From JAFGAS01 sp963809875 (GTDB taxonomy: Bacteria > Desulfobacterota > Zymogenia > Zymogenales > Zymogenaceae): a stretch of 64,000 nucleotides of DNA. Both the position numbers and the translations under genes were made by a program. The notes beneath the pieces are model-generated. The model worked only from the letters and a program-made list of their open reading frames with translations, was not told the origin of the DNA and made no database searches. The stretch lies in NCBI GenBank assembly GCA_963809875.1, contig CAWELC010000005.1:496001-560000 (forward strand), written 5' to 3'. Shown here in pieces: positions 36,380 to 45,362 of this stretch (the first letter of the stretch is position 1; every line of letters starts with the position of its first letter).

Positions 36380-37012
36380 ATGAGTGGTCTAAACAACCCT
36401 CAGGCAACTGAGGCCGCCCTGAAGATCCTCAGAAGCGGGGACCCTTTCCAGTGGTACGTCATAACGCTCCTGGCGCTGGTGTTCTATGTCTACTTCAGGG
36501 AGATGAAGAACAAGAACTGGAATTCGATTGCCGCAGGTCTTTCCCTCTATATGGTCCACTGGACAGCCGAAATCATCAACGCGCTGATCCAACACTTCTC
36601 CGGCAACGCGCTCTGGACGGTCCCAACGGGTACCGCCTTCCTGATCCTGGTGGGCGTTGGGGTTGAGCTCTCGCTCATGTTCGTCATCGCCGGACTGATC
36701 TTCTCTCTCATACTTCCCGACGATCCGAAGGTCAAGATCTTCGGGGTCCCCAACCGCCTCTTCTTCGCGGTGGTAAACGCCGCCTTCTTCTCGATCTTCG
36801 AGATATTCCTGGCCAAGACGCCGGCCTTCGTCTGGATCTATCCGTGGTGGGGGGCGGTTCCCGTCTTTATTGCCGTTTATATCCCGTTTTTCGTCGTTTC
36901 GATGTACAGCTATGACTGGAATCGGAAGACCCAGAAGGTCGTCATCGGTACGATGTTTGCGGTCAACGCGGCGATGCTGATCGTCTTCGCGGGAATCCTG
37001 AGGTGGATCTGA
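36380..37012 (+). CDS. hypothetical six-helix membrane protein
   Basis: Protein of 210 residues with about six membrane helices: WYVITLLALVFYVYF, SLYMVHWTAEIINALIQ, FLILVGVGVELSLMFVIAGL, LFFAVVNAAFFSIFEIFL, VFIAVYIPFFVVSMY and VIGTMFAVNAAMLIVFAGIL. No family was recognised. AGGAGGT precedes the ATG. Placement 100 bases after a TetR gene suggests regulation by it. Confidence 0.75.
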   Translation: MSGLNNPQATEAALKILRSGDPFQWYVITLLALVFYVYFREMKNKNWNSIAAGLSLYMVHWTAEIINALIQHFSGNALWTVPTGTAFLILVGVGVELSLMFVIAGLIFSLILPDDPKVKIFGVPNRLFFAVVNAAFFSIFEIFLAKTPAFVWIYPWWGAVPVFIAVYIPFFVVSMYSYDWNRKTQKVVIGTMFAVNAAMLIVFAGILRWI

Positions 37013-37198
37013 GATAAACGCGCGGATTCGGCCGAGATGGCACGAGCCGGGGCACTGAGGAGATCGAGACAGCGGGAGGTCGCCGATAAGCCCGGCACCG
37101 CGAGCCCGGCCAATCTCTGCGGCCGGGCCGTGGCATCTCGAAGAGGTCGCGTCTGCGTCAAGCGACCTCACCGCTCCGTCGGTTCGTAGAAATGACGC

Positions 37199-37232
37199 AA
37201 GCGGGAGGGGTTTCCCCTCCCGCTTGGTTTTT
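37199..37232 (+). terminator. intrinsic terminator
   Basis: AAGCGGGAGGGG (37199-37210), TTT loop, CCCCTCCCGCTT (37214-37225), then GGTTTTT. It lies 190 bases after the membrane-protein gene and can end its transcript. Confidence 0.85.
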
Positions 37233-37293
37233 CCTACGCCGGCAGACGTAATCGAAAAGGTCGTCGCCCTGATCCGAATCGCGCGCCTGCCTG

Positions 37294-38043
37294 CTAGTGG
37301 GTCGAAACAGTGATTCGCCTCACGATGTCTTTTGCCGTGGTGAGGCCCGTGAGGTCGGGATTGATGCTCCCGTCTGTTCCGTCCGGGCTCCCGTGTCCGA
37401 CGGGGGTAAGCTCCCACGTTCCGGGTCCCGAAGAGAGGTCGACGGTCGCCGCATAGACGATCGACGGCTGGCCGCTGACCCCACCCCGGGAGTAGTTGGC
37501 CGAGCCTTCGTCGGCGGTTTTGGGGTAGGCCTCGTTGTAGTCGCCGGGGTTATTGACCTCGGCCATGATCACGAACCGGCTGATTTCCTTGGGGACCCTG
37601 GTCATGAGACGGAAATCGCCCGCGGGGCTGGCGGCGGTGACGGCGTCGGTCAGTGGATTTTCCCGCGTGGGCATGAAGAGGCCGTCGGGATAGACAACCC
37701 CCCGCCTGTGCGACCAGCACGGAAGTGACTCCGGCCGCCTTATCTTCTTCGATATCATCCACCCCTGAGTGCCGGCTTTTTCCGTGACATAGAGGGTATC
37801 GACGTAGTGACCGTCAGGGTCCTCGATCCAGACAGCGATCTGCGGCGTGAGGTCCATGGGGATGAGCCCGAAGACTTTCGTCGGTTGGGCGTAGTGCTCA
37901 CCTTTCTCGAAAGAAAGGATGATGTCCGTGCCCGTTGTTTCGGCCCTGGTGGTGATGGTTATGTTATCATTCGTATCCTGTGCGCAGGCCGAAGCCAGGC
38001 AGAGCAACAACACCATGATAGCCAATAATCCGATCTTTTTCAT
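37294..38043 (-). CDS. DUF2271-like secreted protein
   Basis: Protein of 249 residues with a signal peptide MKKIGLLAIMVLLLCLASAC; the Cys after ASA fits a lipobox, so a lipoprotein is possible. The core APQIAVWIEDPDG-like sequence (TPQIAVWIEDPDGHYVDTLY) followed by a Trp/Arg-rich stretch and YPDGLF is the pattern of DUF2271, a family of predicted periplasmic proteins found beside FMN-dependent or PepSY proteins. The start at 38043 follows AGGAGGG. Function unknown. Confidence 0.7.
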   Translation of the reverse strand: MKKIGLLAIMVLLLCLASACAQDTNDNITITTRAETTGTDIILSFEKGEHYAQPTKVFGLIPMDLTPQIAVWIEDPDGHYVDTLYVTEKAGTQGWMISKKIRRPESLPCWSHRRGVVYPDGLFMPTRENPLTDAVTAASPAGDFRLMTRVPKEISRFVIMAEVNNPGDYNEAYPKTADEGSANYSRGGVSGQPSIVYAATVDLSSGPGTWELTPVGHGSPDGTDGSINPDLTGLTTAKDIVRRITVSTH

Positions 38044-38107
38044 AGTCCCTCCTGCTAAGGTAAGTCCTTGATCCATCGCGGGGATCTGCCGTCATCGAAA
38101 CGCCGTA

Positions 38108-38677
38108 TCAGAGTGCGGCGCCGATCCTGCGTGCCTTGCCCAGCACCCGGCCGGGGATTTTATCCATCCTGCGCGTGTTGCCCAGCATGATCGTGCCGAC
38201 GATCATAAAGCCCCCGCCGGCCAATACCGTCTTGACGGATCTCACGGCGCCGGCCGCCTGGGAGGGGAGGAGATTATAGGGCCAGGGGGCTGACGATGCC
38301 GTCACGATGAGGGCCTTCTTCCCCTTATGGAGCTTGTGGGGCAGCAGCGAGATTCCGAAATGCTCAAACGTGGTGACATTGCGGTCAAACAGGGCTTTCA
38401 ACGGCGCGCTCATGTTGCCCCAGTAGGTGGGGGTGCCGACGACCAGGACGTCGGAGGCAGTGATCTTCTCACCGATTACGTGGCCATCGTCGCGCGGCAA
38501 TGCGCAGGGCTTATCGGGCCGGCACTTCATGCAGCTGATACAGGGCTTGATCGAAAGGCCGTAGACGTCGATCCACTCGACGTCATGTGTGCCGCGCGCC
38601 CCGTCGGCGACGGCCGAAAGGAGCCCGGCGACCTTACCCTTCTTTTTCGGGCTCGCGTTGAGCACAAGCATTTTCAT
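38108..38677 (-). CDS. NADPH-dependent FMN reductase family flavoprotein
   Basis: Flavodoxin-like protein of 189 residues. FMN phosphate loop LNASPKKKGKVAGLL, iron-sulfur-flavoprotein-like cysteines in KPCISCMKCRPDKPC, and VVGTPTYWGNMSAPLKALFDR. The cysteine pattern is close to that of iron-sulfur flavoproteins, but the spacing to ligate a 4Fe-4S cluster is not fully met. It follows the TetR gene by 18 bases in one operon, so its expression should answer to that repressor. Confidence 0.87.
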   Translation of the reverse strand: MKMLVLNASPKKKGKVAGLLSAVADGARGTHDVEWIDVYGLSIKPCISCMKCRPDKPCALPRDDGHVIGEKITASDVLVVGTPTYWGNMSAPLKALFDRNVTTFEHFGISLLPHKLHKGKKALIVTASSAPWPYNLLPSQAAGAVRSVKTVLAGGGFMIVGTIMLGNTRRMDKIPGRVLGKARRIGAAL

Positions 38678-38695
38678 GTCGGTTTTCTCCTTCCC

Positions 38696-39301
38696 CTATC
38701 TGCTGTTTTGCGCCCTGAGGCCGGACAGGAACAACTCGATCGCCCGGTCCGTCAGCGGCGTGATGTCTTTCCAGAACCGGGGTGCGAGGCGCTTGTGGAT
38801 AAAGAGCCTCGCCACGCCGTACATAAAGGCCAGCCCCAGGTTGGCGTCCACATCCAGGTCTTCGGCAAGAAACTCCCCGGACTGTTTGCCGCGCGATATG
38901 ATCTCATAGGCGTGGCGGTTGGCCTTGAAGTATTGGGCGAGGCCCTCTTCGGTGAGGTCCGTGGCGGGGGTAAGTTTATCGAAGACGAGATCGGCCATCG
39001 CGGGGTTTTCGATGTACCAACCGATGAACGCGCGCATCAGGTCGGTCAGCTGCTTTTTGACCGGGTCGCCCCTGTTGTAGGCGGCCGTCAGGATCCTATC
39101 CAGGTCGTCGATGATGTCAAGCTTGACGGCCGCAAAGAGCCGCCCCTTGTTTTCAAAATAGTAATAGATCGTCGTCGATGAAACGCCGCATGCCGCGGCG
39201 ATTTCCCTCATGGTGACGGCGACAGGGTCCTTTTCGGTGGTGAGCGTGAGCACCGCCTTCCTGATGGCGGCAATCAGCTCGGGATTTTCGGGACGGGTCA
39301 T
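38696..39301 (-). CDS. TetR family transcriptional regulator
   Basis: Repressor of 201 residues: EIAAACGVSSTTIYYYFENK is the recognition helix region, and the C-terminal domain has the YfiR-type/TetR_C pattern (GWYIENPAMADLVFDKL). First gene of a two-gene operon with a flavoprotein. The upstream region has a promoter overlapped by a palindrome, consistent with autorepression. Confidence 0.92.
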   Translation of the reverse strand: MTRPENPELIAAIRKAVLTLTTEKDPVAVTMREIAAACGVSSTTIYYYFENKGRLFAAVKLDIIDDLDRILTAAYNRGDPVKKQLTDLMRAFIGWYIENPAMADLVFDKLTPATDLTEEGLAQYFKANRHAYEIISRGKQSGEFLAEDLDVDANLGLAFMYGVARLFIHKRLAPRFWKDITPLTDRAIELFLSGLRAQNSR

Positions 39302-39355
39302 GGGCGCCTCGGAGAGATCTTTCGGGCGGGCACGCCCAAAGAGTTATCTTATATC

Positions 39356-39407
39356 AGTAAACTTAACAGCGTTACAATTACTATACTCTACCACGTTGTG
39401 GTGTCAA
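39356..39407 (-). promoter_or_regulatory. promoter with palindromic TetR-type operator
   Basis: Minus strand: TTGACA (39402-39407), 16-base spacer, TATAGT (39380-39385). Overlapping the -10 and start is a 27-base dyad (39356-39382) with arms AGTAA...TTACT and TAAC-AGC-GTTA. A second small dyad, CCAC-AAC-GTGG, lies in the spacer. The first is a good candidate for the TetR operator. Confidence 0.65.
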
Positions 39408-39472
39408 GGCCTTTTTCCTCGTTTTTGAAAAAAAGGCAGGTCGCCGGACGAACGCGGGTGACGTTGTGGGAC

Positions 39473-39498
39473 AAAGAAAGGGGCGCATGAGCGCCCCC
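39473..39498 (-). terminator. intrinsic terminator of SMP-30 gene
   Basis: Minus strand: GGGGCGC / GCGCCCC stem with loop TCAT, followed by TTTCTTT; about 28 bases after the stop codon. Confidence 0.8.
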
Positions 39499-39525
39499 TT
39501 AACGGTCGATGAGAAGAGAGACGGT

Positions 39526-40603
39526 CTATTTCACCGGCACCGGGATCCTGCCGACGGCGTCCTCCGAAAGACTTCCCATCAGCAACATCCCCTTATACTC
39601 CACGATATTGGTGACCTGTCCGAAGGCGCCGGTGGGGTCTTGCAGGTTATGGACAACGCCGCCCTTTTCGTCCAACCCCAGCACGAAGCCGTAGTTCTTT
39701 GGGGCCGGCATGAGAGCCGCGGGCAGCCGCCGGATCACCTTCCTCAAGAACGGGTGTGGAAAGAGGACGGTGTCGGCAAGCGCATCGCGCGGCGAGACGA
39801 TGGTCACCCAGAATATTCCTCCGGAGCCCGTCGCAAGCCCGTCGGGGAATCCGGGCAGATCGTCGATAAAGACCTCGGAAGCTCCGGCGTCCGGCCCGGA
39901 GAGGACGACCTTCAGTACCCGGTACATCCCCATCTCGGCAACCAGCAGGAACGAATTGTCAGGGGCGACGGCAATGCCGTTCGGGAAATAGAGGTCGCCC
40001 TGCACCAGGCGCGTCTCTTTCGTCGCGGGATCATAGGCCAGGAGCCTCCCGTTTGGGCGGTGTTCCAGGATCTCGTCCATGTAGTCGGCGTCGGCAAACT
40101 TGCTCGAGACGTCCGAGAAGTAGATCAGGCCGTCCGGGGCGATGCCGATGCCGTCTACGTTCCTGAAGGGGACGCCCCCCTGCTCGGTGGTCAACAGAGT
40201 AATCGTGCCGTCCGGGGCAACGGATTTCAGGCCGTTCTTCCCGTTGCAGACGATGAGGTTACCGGCGGAATCGAAGGCGATGCCCAGCGGCCACCCGCCG
40301 ATCTCGACGAAGAGCTCGGGGTTTGTACCGTCCTTGTCGTAACGGATGATGCGGCCGTCCTTGGTCCCGGCGTAGATACGGCCCTCGCGGTCCACCGCCA
40401 CTCCCTCCAGAGCGGAGCCGGTCTTCGATTCCAGGCGCTCAACTTTCGAGAGGAGGTCGTTTTGGACGTACGGGCCGGTGAGGGCCGGGGCGGGCGGCGG
40501 GGTCCAGGCGGTGGGGTCGATGGGGACGGGCCAGAACAAGAGATAGGCAAGGAGAACGATCAGGACAGCCGAGGAGCGACAACGCGATGGGATGTCTCTT
40601 CAT
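39526..40603 (-). CDS. SMP-30/strictosidine synthase-like protein, frameshifted N-terminus
   Basis: Six-bladed beta-propeller of the SMP-30/gluconolactonase/LRE-like family: SALEGVAVDREGRIYAGTKDG, PLGIAFDSAGNLIVCNGKNGL, GIGIAPDGLIYFSDVSSKF and FPNGIAVAPDNSFLLVAE. The continuous frame starts at 40539, but the ATG with AGGAG is at 40603 (MKRHPIALSLL); one extra base near 40570 joins it to VLIVLLAYLLFWPVPIDP, giving an N-terminal membrane helix. The anchored propeller resembles strictosidine-synthase-like lactonases or esterases; the substrate is unknown. Confidence 0.82.
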
Positions 40604-40880
40604 GGGATGACTCCTGAATGGGATGGATAATGCAGGGTAGATTATATATTCGTCCGGCCGGGTCGGCAAGGAAAATTATGTCAAACGCCGGGGCCGTGTC
40701 GGCCATCGAGGCAGGTCCGGTCTTCCGGGGGAAGCGGGGACCGCCGGCGCGTCGAAAGGCGGTGCTCAGATGTCCGCGCAATGTCTTTCCGGCTGACCGG
40801 CCGCTCGGCGGGAATCCTGGAGGGTGGGCCTTTTCCGGATGCTTCATTGTGCGGGCAAGGAGATCCTTTTCCGATGGGCG

Positions 40881-41594
40881 CTACATGCGGTCGGGATCGG
40901 ACACGACGTCCTCCCGTCCGAGGGTCAGCAGGTGCCCGTTTTCGGCCAGCCATTGCCGCGCACGCTGGTAGTTCGGGTACATTTCCGACACCCGATCCCA
41001 GAAACGCCGGGAGTGATTCGGTTCCAGGATATGGGCAAGCTCGTGAACCACAACATAGTCGATGACTGACAGGGGAGCCATCGCCAGCCGCCAGGAAAAG
41101 TTGAGGGCCCCCTGGGATGACGCCGATCCCCAGCGGCTTGCCGCCCAGGAGATATTGATCTTCTTGAAGGAGATGGAGTAGAGTTGTGCATAGTGGGCGA
41201 CCCGGGGAGGGATGATCTCCTCGCCCTTCTTCCGGTACCAGACGAAAAAGAGCCGCCGCGCCTGGGCTTGTGAACGCTTCCTGAGGACGAACTTGTATCC
41301 TGAAAAGGAGAGGTGGGGCATGGCGTCCTCACTGACCAGGAGCGGATACTCCTTTCCGAGGAGCAGAAAGGTCTCGCCGCTGACGAATTTTCTGTCGGGA
41401 ATTGACTCAAGCCGCGCGCGTATGAGGTTCTGTTTTTCGATGATCCATTGCCGCTTTTCCGATACGATCTTCTCGATCGTCTCCATGGGCGCGTTTTTCG
41501 GCGCCCTGACGATGAGGGAAGCGTCGCGGCCGATCTCCAGGCCGATGCTTCTCCGGCCCGATCTAATGATTTTGTCTATGGTAATGTTTTTCAT
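40881..41594 (-). CDS. YgjP-like (M48/SprT-type) metallopeptidase
   Basis: Protein of 237 residues of the DUF45/YgjP-like family. The zinc motif is VVHELAHILEPNHSRRFWDRV, with a conserved SWAASRWGSASSQGALNFSW ahead of it. It is an intracellular predicted metalloprotease often found near restriction or repair genes. The start at 41594 is 2 bases after the methyltransferase stop, so they form an operon. Confidence 0.9.
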   Translation of the reverse strand: MKNITIDKIIRSGRRSIGLEIGRDASLIVRAPKNAPMETIEKIVSEKRQWIIEKQNLIRARLESIPDRKFVSGETFLLLGKEYPLLVSEDAMPHLSFSGYKFVLRKRSQAQARRLFFVWYRKKGEEIIPPRVAHYAQLYSISFKKINISWAASRWGSASSQGALNFSWRLAMAPLSVIDYVVVHELAHILEPNHSRRFWDRVSEMYPNYQRARQWLAENGHLLTLGREDVVSDPDRM

Positions 41595-41596
41595 GG

Positions 41597-42493
41597 CTAC
41601 TCCAGGGGTTTGACCGCCCTGACGCGGTTCCAATAGAAAAGGGCAACCCCGTGGGGATGCTCGATACGACGCCGCATCTCGGTGAGCACGATGTCGATGT
41701 CGTGTTCCGCGATCATTGCGCGCTTGATCAATGGATCGCGCGCCCCGAAGAGTATGTCGTGGGCGTTGCCGAGCCAGGCGCGGTATCCTGCGGGATCATC
41801 CTCGGTGTATATTTCCGGCTCAAGGGAGAGTGTGATGTCGCGGGCACCGGCTCGCTGAAAAATCTCAAAGAGCTTCCTGCCGATATAGGGATCGCCGGTG
41901 AGGTTTATCTGAAGCTGACAGAACTGTTTCAGAAGAGCGTCGTGCCCCTCTATGGGCGGCCAGTAGAGGACGTTGTGGAGATCATTTTCCTGGCAGGCGA
42001 GCGCTCCCCCGGGTCCGGTAACCCGAAGCATCTCCCTGACCACGCCGACGGGATCGAAGACGTGCTCCAGGAGATATCGGCAGTAGGTGAGATCGAAGCT
42101 CCCGTCGGGAAGGCCGCTTTTCAGCACGTCGGCCTGGATAAGGATCGCATTTGAGTTATGACGGTTTGTCTCTCGGGCCGACCTGAGCTGCTCCTCGGAT
42201 ATTTCGACTCCGGAGATGACGGCGCTCGGGAATCGCCCCGCGATCGCGTCAATCAGGGTACCGAGCCCGCAGCCGAAATCGCAGATCTTCTTTCCCGAGA
42301 GGTCGCCAAGGTATCTGATGAAGGAGTCGTTGGTAATCCGATTAAGGAGCCCGAGTCTCTGTTGTTCCGTATCGGACGTGCCGTGAATATAGTCCATTGC
42401 TTTCGGAGAAACGATCCCGCTAAGATAATCACGCGGCCGGCGACGACGCGGCCACTCCAGCCAAGGCCTAATAAACTTTTTATAGCATACCAT
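41597..42493 (-). CDS. class I SAM-dependent methyltransferase
   Basis: Protein of up to 298 residues. AdoMet motif I is KICDFGCGLGTLIDAI, motif II ISGVEISEEQLRSA, then DLTYCRYLLEHVFDP. The first 32 residues are basic and lack a ribosome site, so the true start may be the ATG at 42397 (MDYIHGTSD), which matches usual family starts. The acceptor is unknown. The YgjP-like peptidase gene follows directly. Confidence 0.85.
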   Translation of the reverse strand: MVCYKKFIRPWLEWPRRRRPRDYLSGIVSPKAMDYIHGTSDTEQQRLGLLNRITNDSFIRYLGDLSGKKICDFGCGLGTLIDAIAGRFPSAVISGVEISEEQLRSARETNRHNSNAILIQADVLKSGLPDGSFDLTYCRYLLEHVFDPVGVVREMLRVTGPGGALACQENDLHNVLYWPPIEGHDALLKQFCQLQINLTGDPYIGRKLFEIFQRAGARDITLSLEPEIYTEDDPAGYRAWLGNAHDILFGARDPLIKRAMIAEHDIDIVLTEMRRRIEHPHGVALFYWNRVRAVKPLE

Positions 42494-42809
42494 AAAGGTC
42501 GGGAAAAACGGTAGTAAAAAATGATCTAATGGAAATAATATATTTCACTAATTACAATAAATACTCAATTATTTGTACTATTGTAGAACTAAGTTAATTT
42601 CGCGCGTCCTTCTTATTCCCTTTTGACACGGCCCGGGCTAAACCGATCCGTCTAAAAGGACGCGACCGCCACAGCCGCCGATCTCATCATTTTGGAGAAT
42701 CAGACCCGGTCGAGAAGAGTCCGCGCGGTGGACAAGAAGTGAGGCCCGACCCCGGCCGCTCCTCCGTCGGACCGGCGTCTATTTCCCGGCACTGTATAAG
42801 GAGGTTTAT
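42494..42809. other. intergenic region
   Basis: The first 110 bases are AT-rich and probably hold the methyltransferase promoter; the rest is GC-rich. No RNA gene was recognised. It ends at the ribosome site AAGGAGG of the small ORF at 42810. Confidence 0.4.
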
Positions 42810-42956
42810 GTGAGGAATATCCCGACGGCAATTGGCGGGAGGGTCACGAAGTTGCGGGGTAGAGATCTCATGGGGGACGTCGTAGAGAGCCCCTCAAGGA
42901 GGGGACGCCTGCACGGTTCGGCAGGCATCCGGGTGTGCTGCTTGGCCGACGCTTAA
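42810..42956 (+). CDS. possible small ORF, 48 residues
   Basis: GTG start with an ideal AAGGAGG five bases before it. The product is basic, starts MRNIPTAIGGRVTK and ends GIRVCCLADA. Internal CCCCTC-AAG-GAGGGG and GCCTGC..GCAGGC inverted repeats mean the region could instead be structured RNA. No family was recognised; it is convergent with the VIT-like gene. Confidence 0.3.
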   Translation: MRNIPTAIGGRVTKLRGRDLMGDVVESPSRRGRLHGSAGIRVCCLADA

Positions 42957-43828
42957 ACCGTAATGTCGAAGAACGATTTTACCGCCCAACCGATCAGAAA
43001 CGAAAGGGCCGCGACGCCGAAAATGATCGCCGCCATTTCGGCGAATCTCCTCATAAAAGAGACGTCCCCGGTCACGGAGATGTAAAACGTGAAGAATAGG
43101 ATGATCGTCATGGCAACGGTCATGGTAAGCAGAAGGGCAGCCACCGGTCCCTGGAACAGGAGGTAGGGAACGATCAACAGGACGACGGTCACGATGTAGA
43201 TGGTACCGGTGTAGATGGACGCCTTGATGGGGTTCTTGGAGTTTCCCTCGGAGCGCGTCGATTGGTATTCGGAAGCGGCCATTGAGAGGGCGGCGGCGAT
43301 CCCCGTGATGAGCCCTGCCGCCGCGATGATCCTCGTGTTTTTCAGGGCCAGGGTAAAGCCTGCCAGCGTCCCCGTCAGCTCGACAAGGGCGTCCGACAGG
43401 CCCAGCACAATCGAGCCGACGTAGCGAAGCCGCTCTTCATCGATGAGGCTTAGGAGCTCTTTTTCGTGTTCATTCTCGTCGGCGATGATGCCGGCCATGT
43501 CCGGGACGTCCCCCGACAGACTCCCGTATACGATCTGGGCGTTTTGTTCTCCGCGCTCAAGGAGCTTGAGCGCAAAAGTGATGCCAAGGAGTCTGGCCAT
43601 AACGTAGTAGACCAGAACCCGCAGGCGATTGGGAGCGGCCTGTGCTCCAATCAACTTCGTCCAGAACTCGTAATGTTTCCGCTCATCGTCGGCTATGCGC
43701 ACCAGGACCTCTCGGTTATGGGAATCCAGGACGGCGTCGGCAAGCCGCCGGTAGATCATCATCTCGGTGGCCTCTGCCTTCTGCAGGACAACGATACGCC
43801 GTCTTATTTCCGGTGTGAGATTAGCCAT
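42953..43828 (-). CDS. VIT1/CCC1 family protein with ferritin-like N-terminus
   Basis: Protein of 291 residues. The N-terminal 140 residues are a rubrerythrin/ferritin-like helical domain with candidate iron ligands in QKAEATEMMIYRRLAD, DDERKHYEFW and DENEHEKELL. The C-terminal part has five membrane helices of the VIT1/CCC1 type (GLSDALVELTGTLAGF, then SMAASEYQSTRSE). This domain pair is that of MbfA-like membrane ferritins, which export or store iron or manganese. AAAGGAGA precedes the ATG at 43828. Confidence 0.9.
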   Translation of the reverse strand: MANLTPEIRRRIVVLQKAEATEMMIYRRLADAVLDSHNREVLVRIADDERKHYEFWTKLIGAQAAPNRLRVLVYYVMARLLGITFALKLLERGEQNAQIVYGSLSGDVPDMAGIIADENEHEKELLSLIDEERLRYVGSIVLGLSDALVELTGTLAGFTLALKNTRIIAAAGLITGIAAALSMAASEYQSTRSEGNSKNPIKASIYTGTIYIVTVVLLIVPYLLFQGPVAALLLTMTVAMTIILFFTFYISVTGDVSFMRRFAEMAAIIFGVAALSFLIGWAVKSFFDITV

Positions 43829-43904
43829 CGATTCTCCTTTCGTGAGGGTGCGCTCACGAACTTGGGGCGATGCCTGATAAGGGAAACGGCCGCGGCAGCG
43901 CTGC

Positions 43905-44420
43905 TCACGTTTTTTCGTATATGTACTGCATGATGATGACGTCAAGCAGTCGCCCGAACTTGCGGCCGACCTGACGCATCACTCCAACCGTGACAAACCC
44001 GGCCGACGTGTGGAGGGCGACGCTTACGTCGTTACCCTCGGCGATCCGGGAAACCACCGTGTGCAGACCGACGGCGCGGCCCCGATCGACGATCGCCGAG
44101 AAGAGGCGCTTCCCAATCCCCCGCCTCCGGTGGGAGCGGGCGACGTAAAGTGATATCTCGGCGGTGCCGTCGTAGGCGGCACGGTCCGAATATCGCGACA
44201 GCGCCGCCCATGCGGCAAGAACGCCTCCCTGTTCGGCGACTATGACCGGATGACCCGCGTCGTGGGAGGAAAACCAGGCCGTGTAATCTTCGATCGTCTT
44301 GGGTGTGGTGTCAAAGGTGGCGGTCGAGGAGACGACCGATTCATTATAGATGTCGACTATCGCCGGTATGTCGGAGGGCGCGGCGTCTCTGATCGTTACC
44401 GGGCCGGTCTGGTCGGACAT
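43905..44420 (-). CDS. GNAT acetyltransferase, phosphinothricin acetyltransferase-like
   Basis: About 171 residues. The acetyl-CoA loop is SHRRRGIGKRLF, preceded by EISLYVAR; the start VTIRDAAPSDIPAIVDIYNESV is typical of the Pat/Bar/MddA branch, which acetylates phosphinothricin, methionine sulfone or related amino acids. The start MSDQTG at 44420 is preferred over one 8 codons upstream. Confidence 0.88.
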   Translation of the reverse strand: MSDQTGPVTIRDAAPSDIPAIVDIYNESVVSSTATFDTTPKTIEDYTAWFSSHDAGHPVIVAEQGGVLAAWAALSRYSDRAAYDGTAEISLYVARSHRRRGIGKRLFSAIVDRGRAVGLHTVVSRIAEGNDVSVALHTSAGFVTVGVMRQVGRKFGRLLDVIIMQYIYEKT

Positions 44421-44505
44421 ACGTAAAGACCTCACTACGGGCAAGCATCCCGGTGCCCGGTCGTCCCGTCTTTCGGGGGCACGGCCTTAAGCGTCGTTGC
44501 CTGAC

Positions 44506-45318
44506 CTATTCCTGCTTTTCCAGAAACCTTCGTATCATAATCCGGTAGAGCGGAGAGAAAAGGCCGGGGTGGAGCCGGTAGACAAGGGCCGAGAGCCGGG
44601 CCGATGCGGGAAAAGTGATTACCGCCCTGTTCCTCGCAACCCCGGTGAGTATCCGGCGGGCGGCCTTCGTGACGTTCATCATAAACGGAAAGTATTCGGA
44701 CGGCTCGATTTTTTCGGGCTTAAAGGTCTCGGCATTCTCAAAGATCTCCGTATCAACAACCCCGGGGCAGACGACGCTGACCCTGACGTTGTGCAGGGCG
44801 GCCTCGTGCCTGAGGGAAGTCGATAATCCCACGACCGCGTGCTTCGTGGCGGAGTAGGCGCAGGTGAGAGGTGTGGGGATGAGGCCGGCCAGGGAGGCAG
44901 TGTTGACAATGTGTCCGAATCCCTGCCGGCGCATGATTCGGTAAGCGGCATCGGTCCCGTGGATAACGCCCATCAGATTGATATCGATGATACGACGCCA
45001 GTGCTCGGGCGTCATGTCGCAGAATTCCCCTCCCATTCCGATCCCGGCGTTATTGAAGACGAAATCGATTTGCCCGAAACGGGATGCAGTATCATCGATG
45101 AGACGCCCGACGGCGTCACGATCCGCGACGTCGACGGCCGCGGCCCGAGCGGTTCCTCCTGACTCCACGATCGTCCGGACAGTTGATCGGGCGCCCGCCA
45201 CGTTGATATCGGCGGCAATGACAGACGAACCGCGCGCGCCCAGCTGGGTGCAGATCGCGCGGCCGATTCCGGAGGCCCCGCCCGTAACTATTGCGACGGC
45301 ACCAGAATAAAGATCCAT
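44506..45318 (-). CDS. short-chain dehydrogenase/reductase
   Basis: SDR of 270 residues with the NAD(P)-binding TGGASGIGRAIC, NNAG at FVFNNAGIGMGG, catalytic Ser in NTASLAGL and YSATKHAVVG (YxxxK). Asp after strand two (AADIN) suggests NAD preference. A C-terminal extension (HPGLFSPLYRIMIRRFL) is hydrophobic and may touch the membrane. Substrate unknown. Confidence 0.92.
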   Translation of the reverse strand: MDLYSGAVAIVTGGASGIGRAICTQLGARGSSVIAADINVAGARSTVRTIVESGGTARAAAVDVADRDAVGRLIDDTASRFGQIDFVFNNAGIGMGGEFCDMTPEHWRRIIDINLMGVIHGTDAAYRIMRRQGFGHIVNTASLAGLIPTPLTCAYSATKHAVVGLSTSLRHEAALHNVRVSVVCPGVVDTEIFENAETFKPEKIEPSEYFPFMMNVTKAARRILTGVARNRAVITFPASARLSALVYRLHPGLFSPLYRIMIRRFLEKQE

Positions 45319-45362
45319 ATGTGTTCCCCCCCGGTCGTATCTATCAGGGATTTTGCTCGCCG

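Noticed and set aside
42855..42935. Group II intron end-like sequence (GAGAGCCCC...CACGGTTC)
   Set aside because: No domain V of 34 bases with an AGC triad and no reverse transcriptase nearby.
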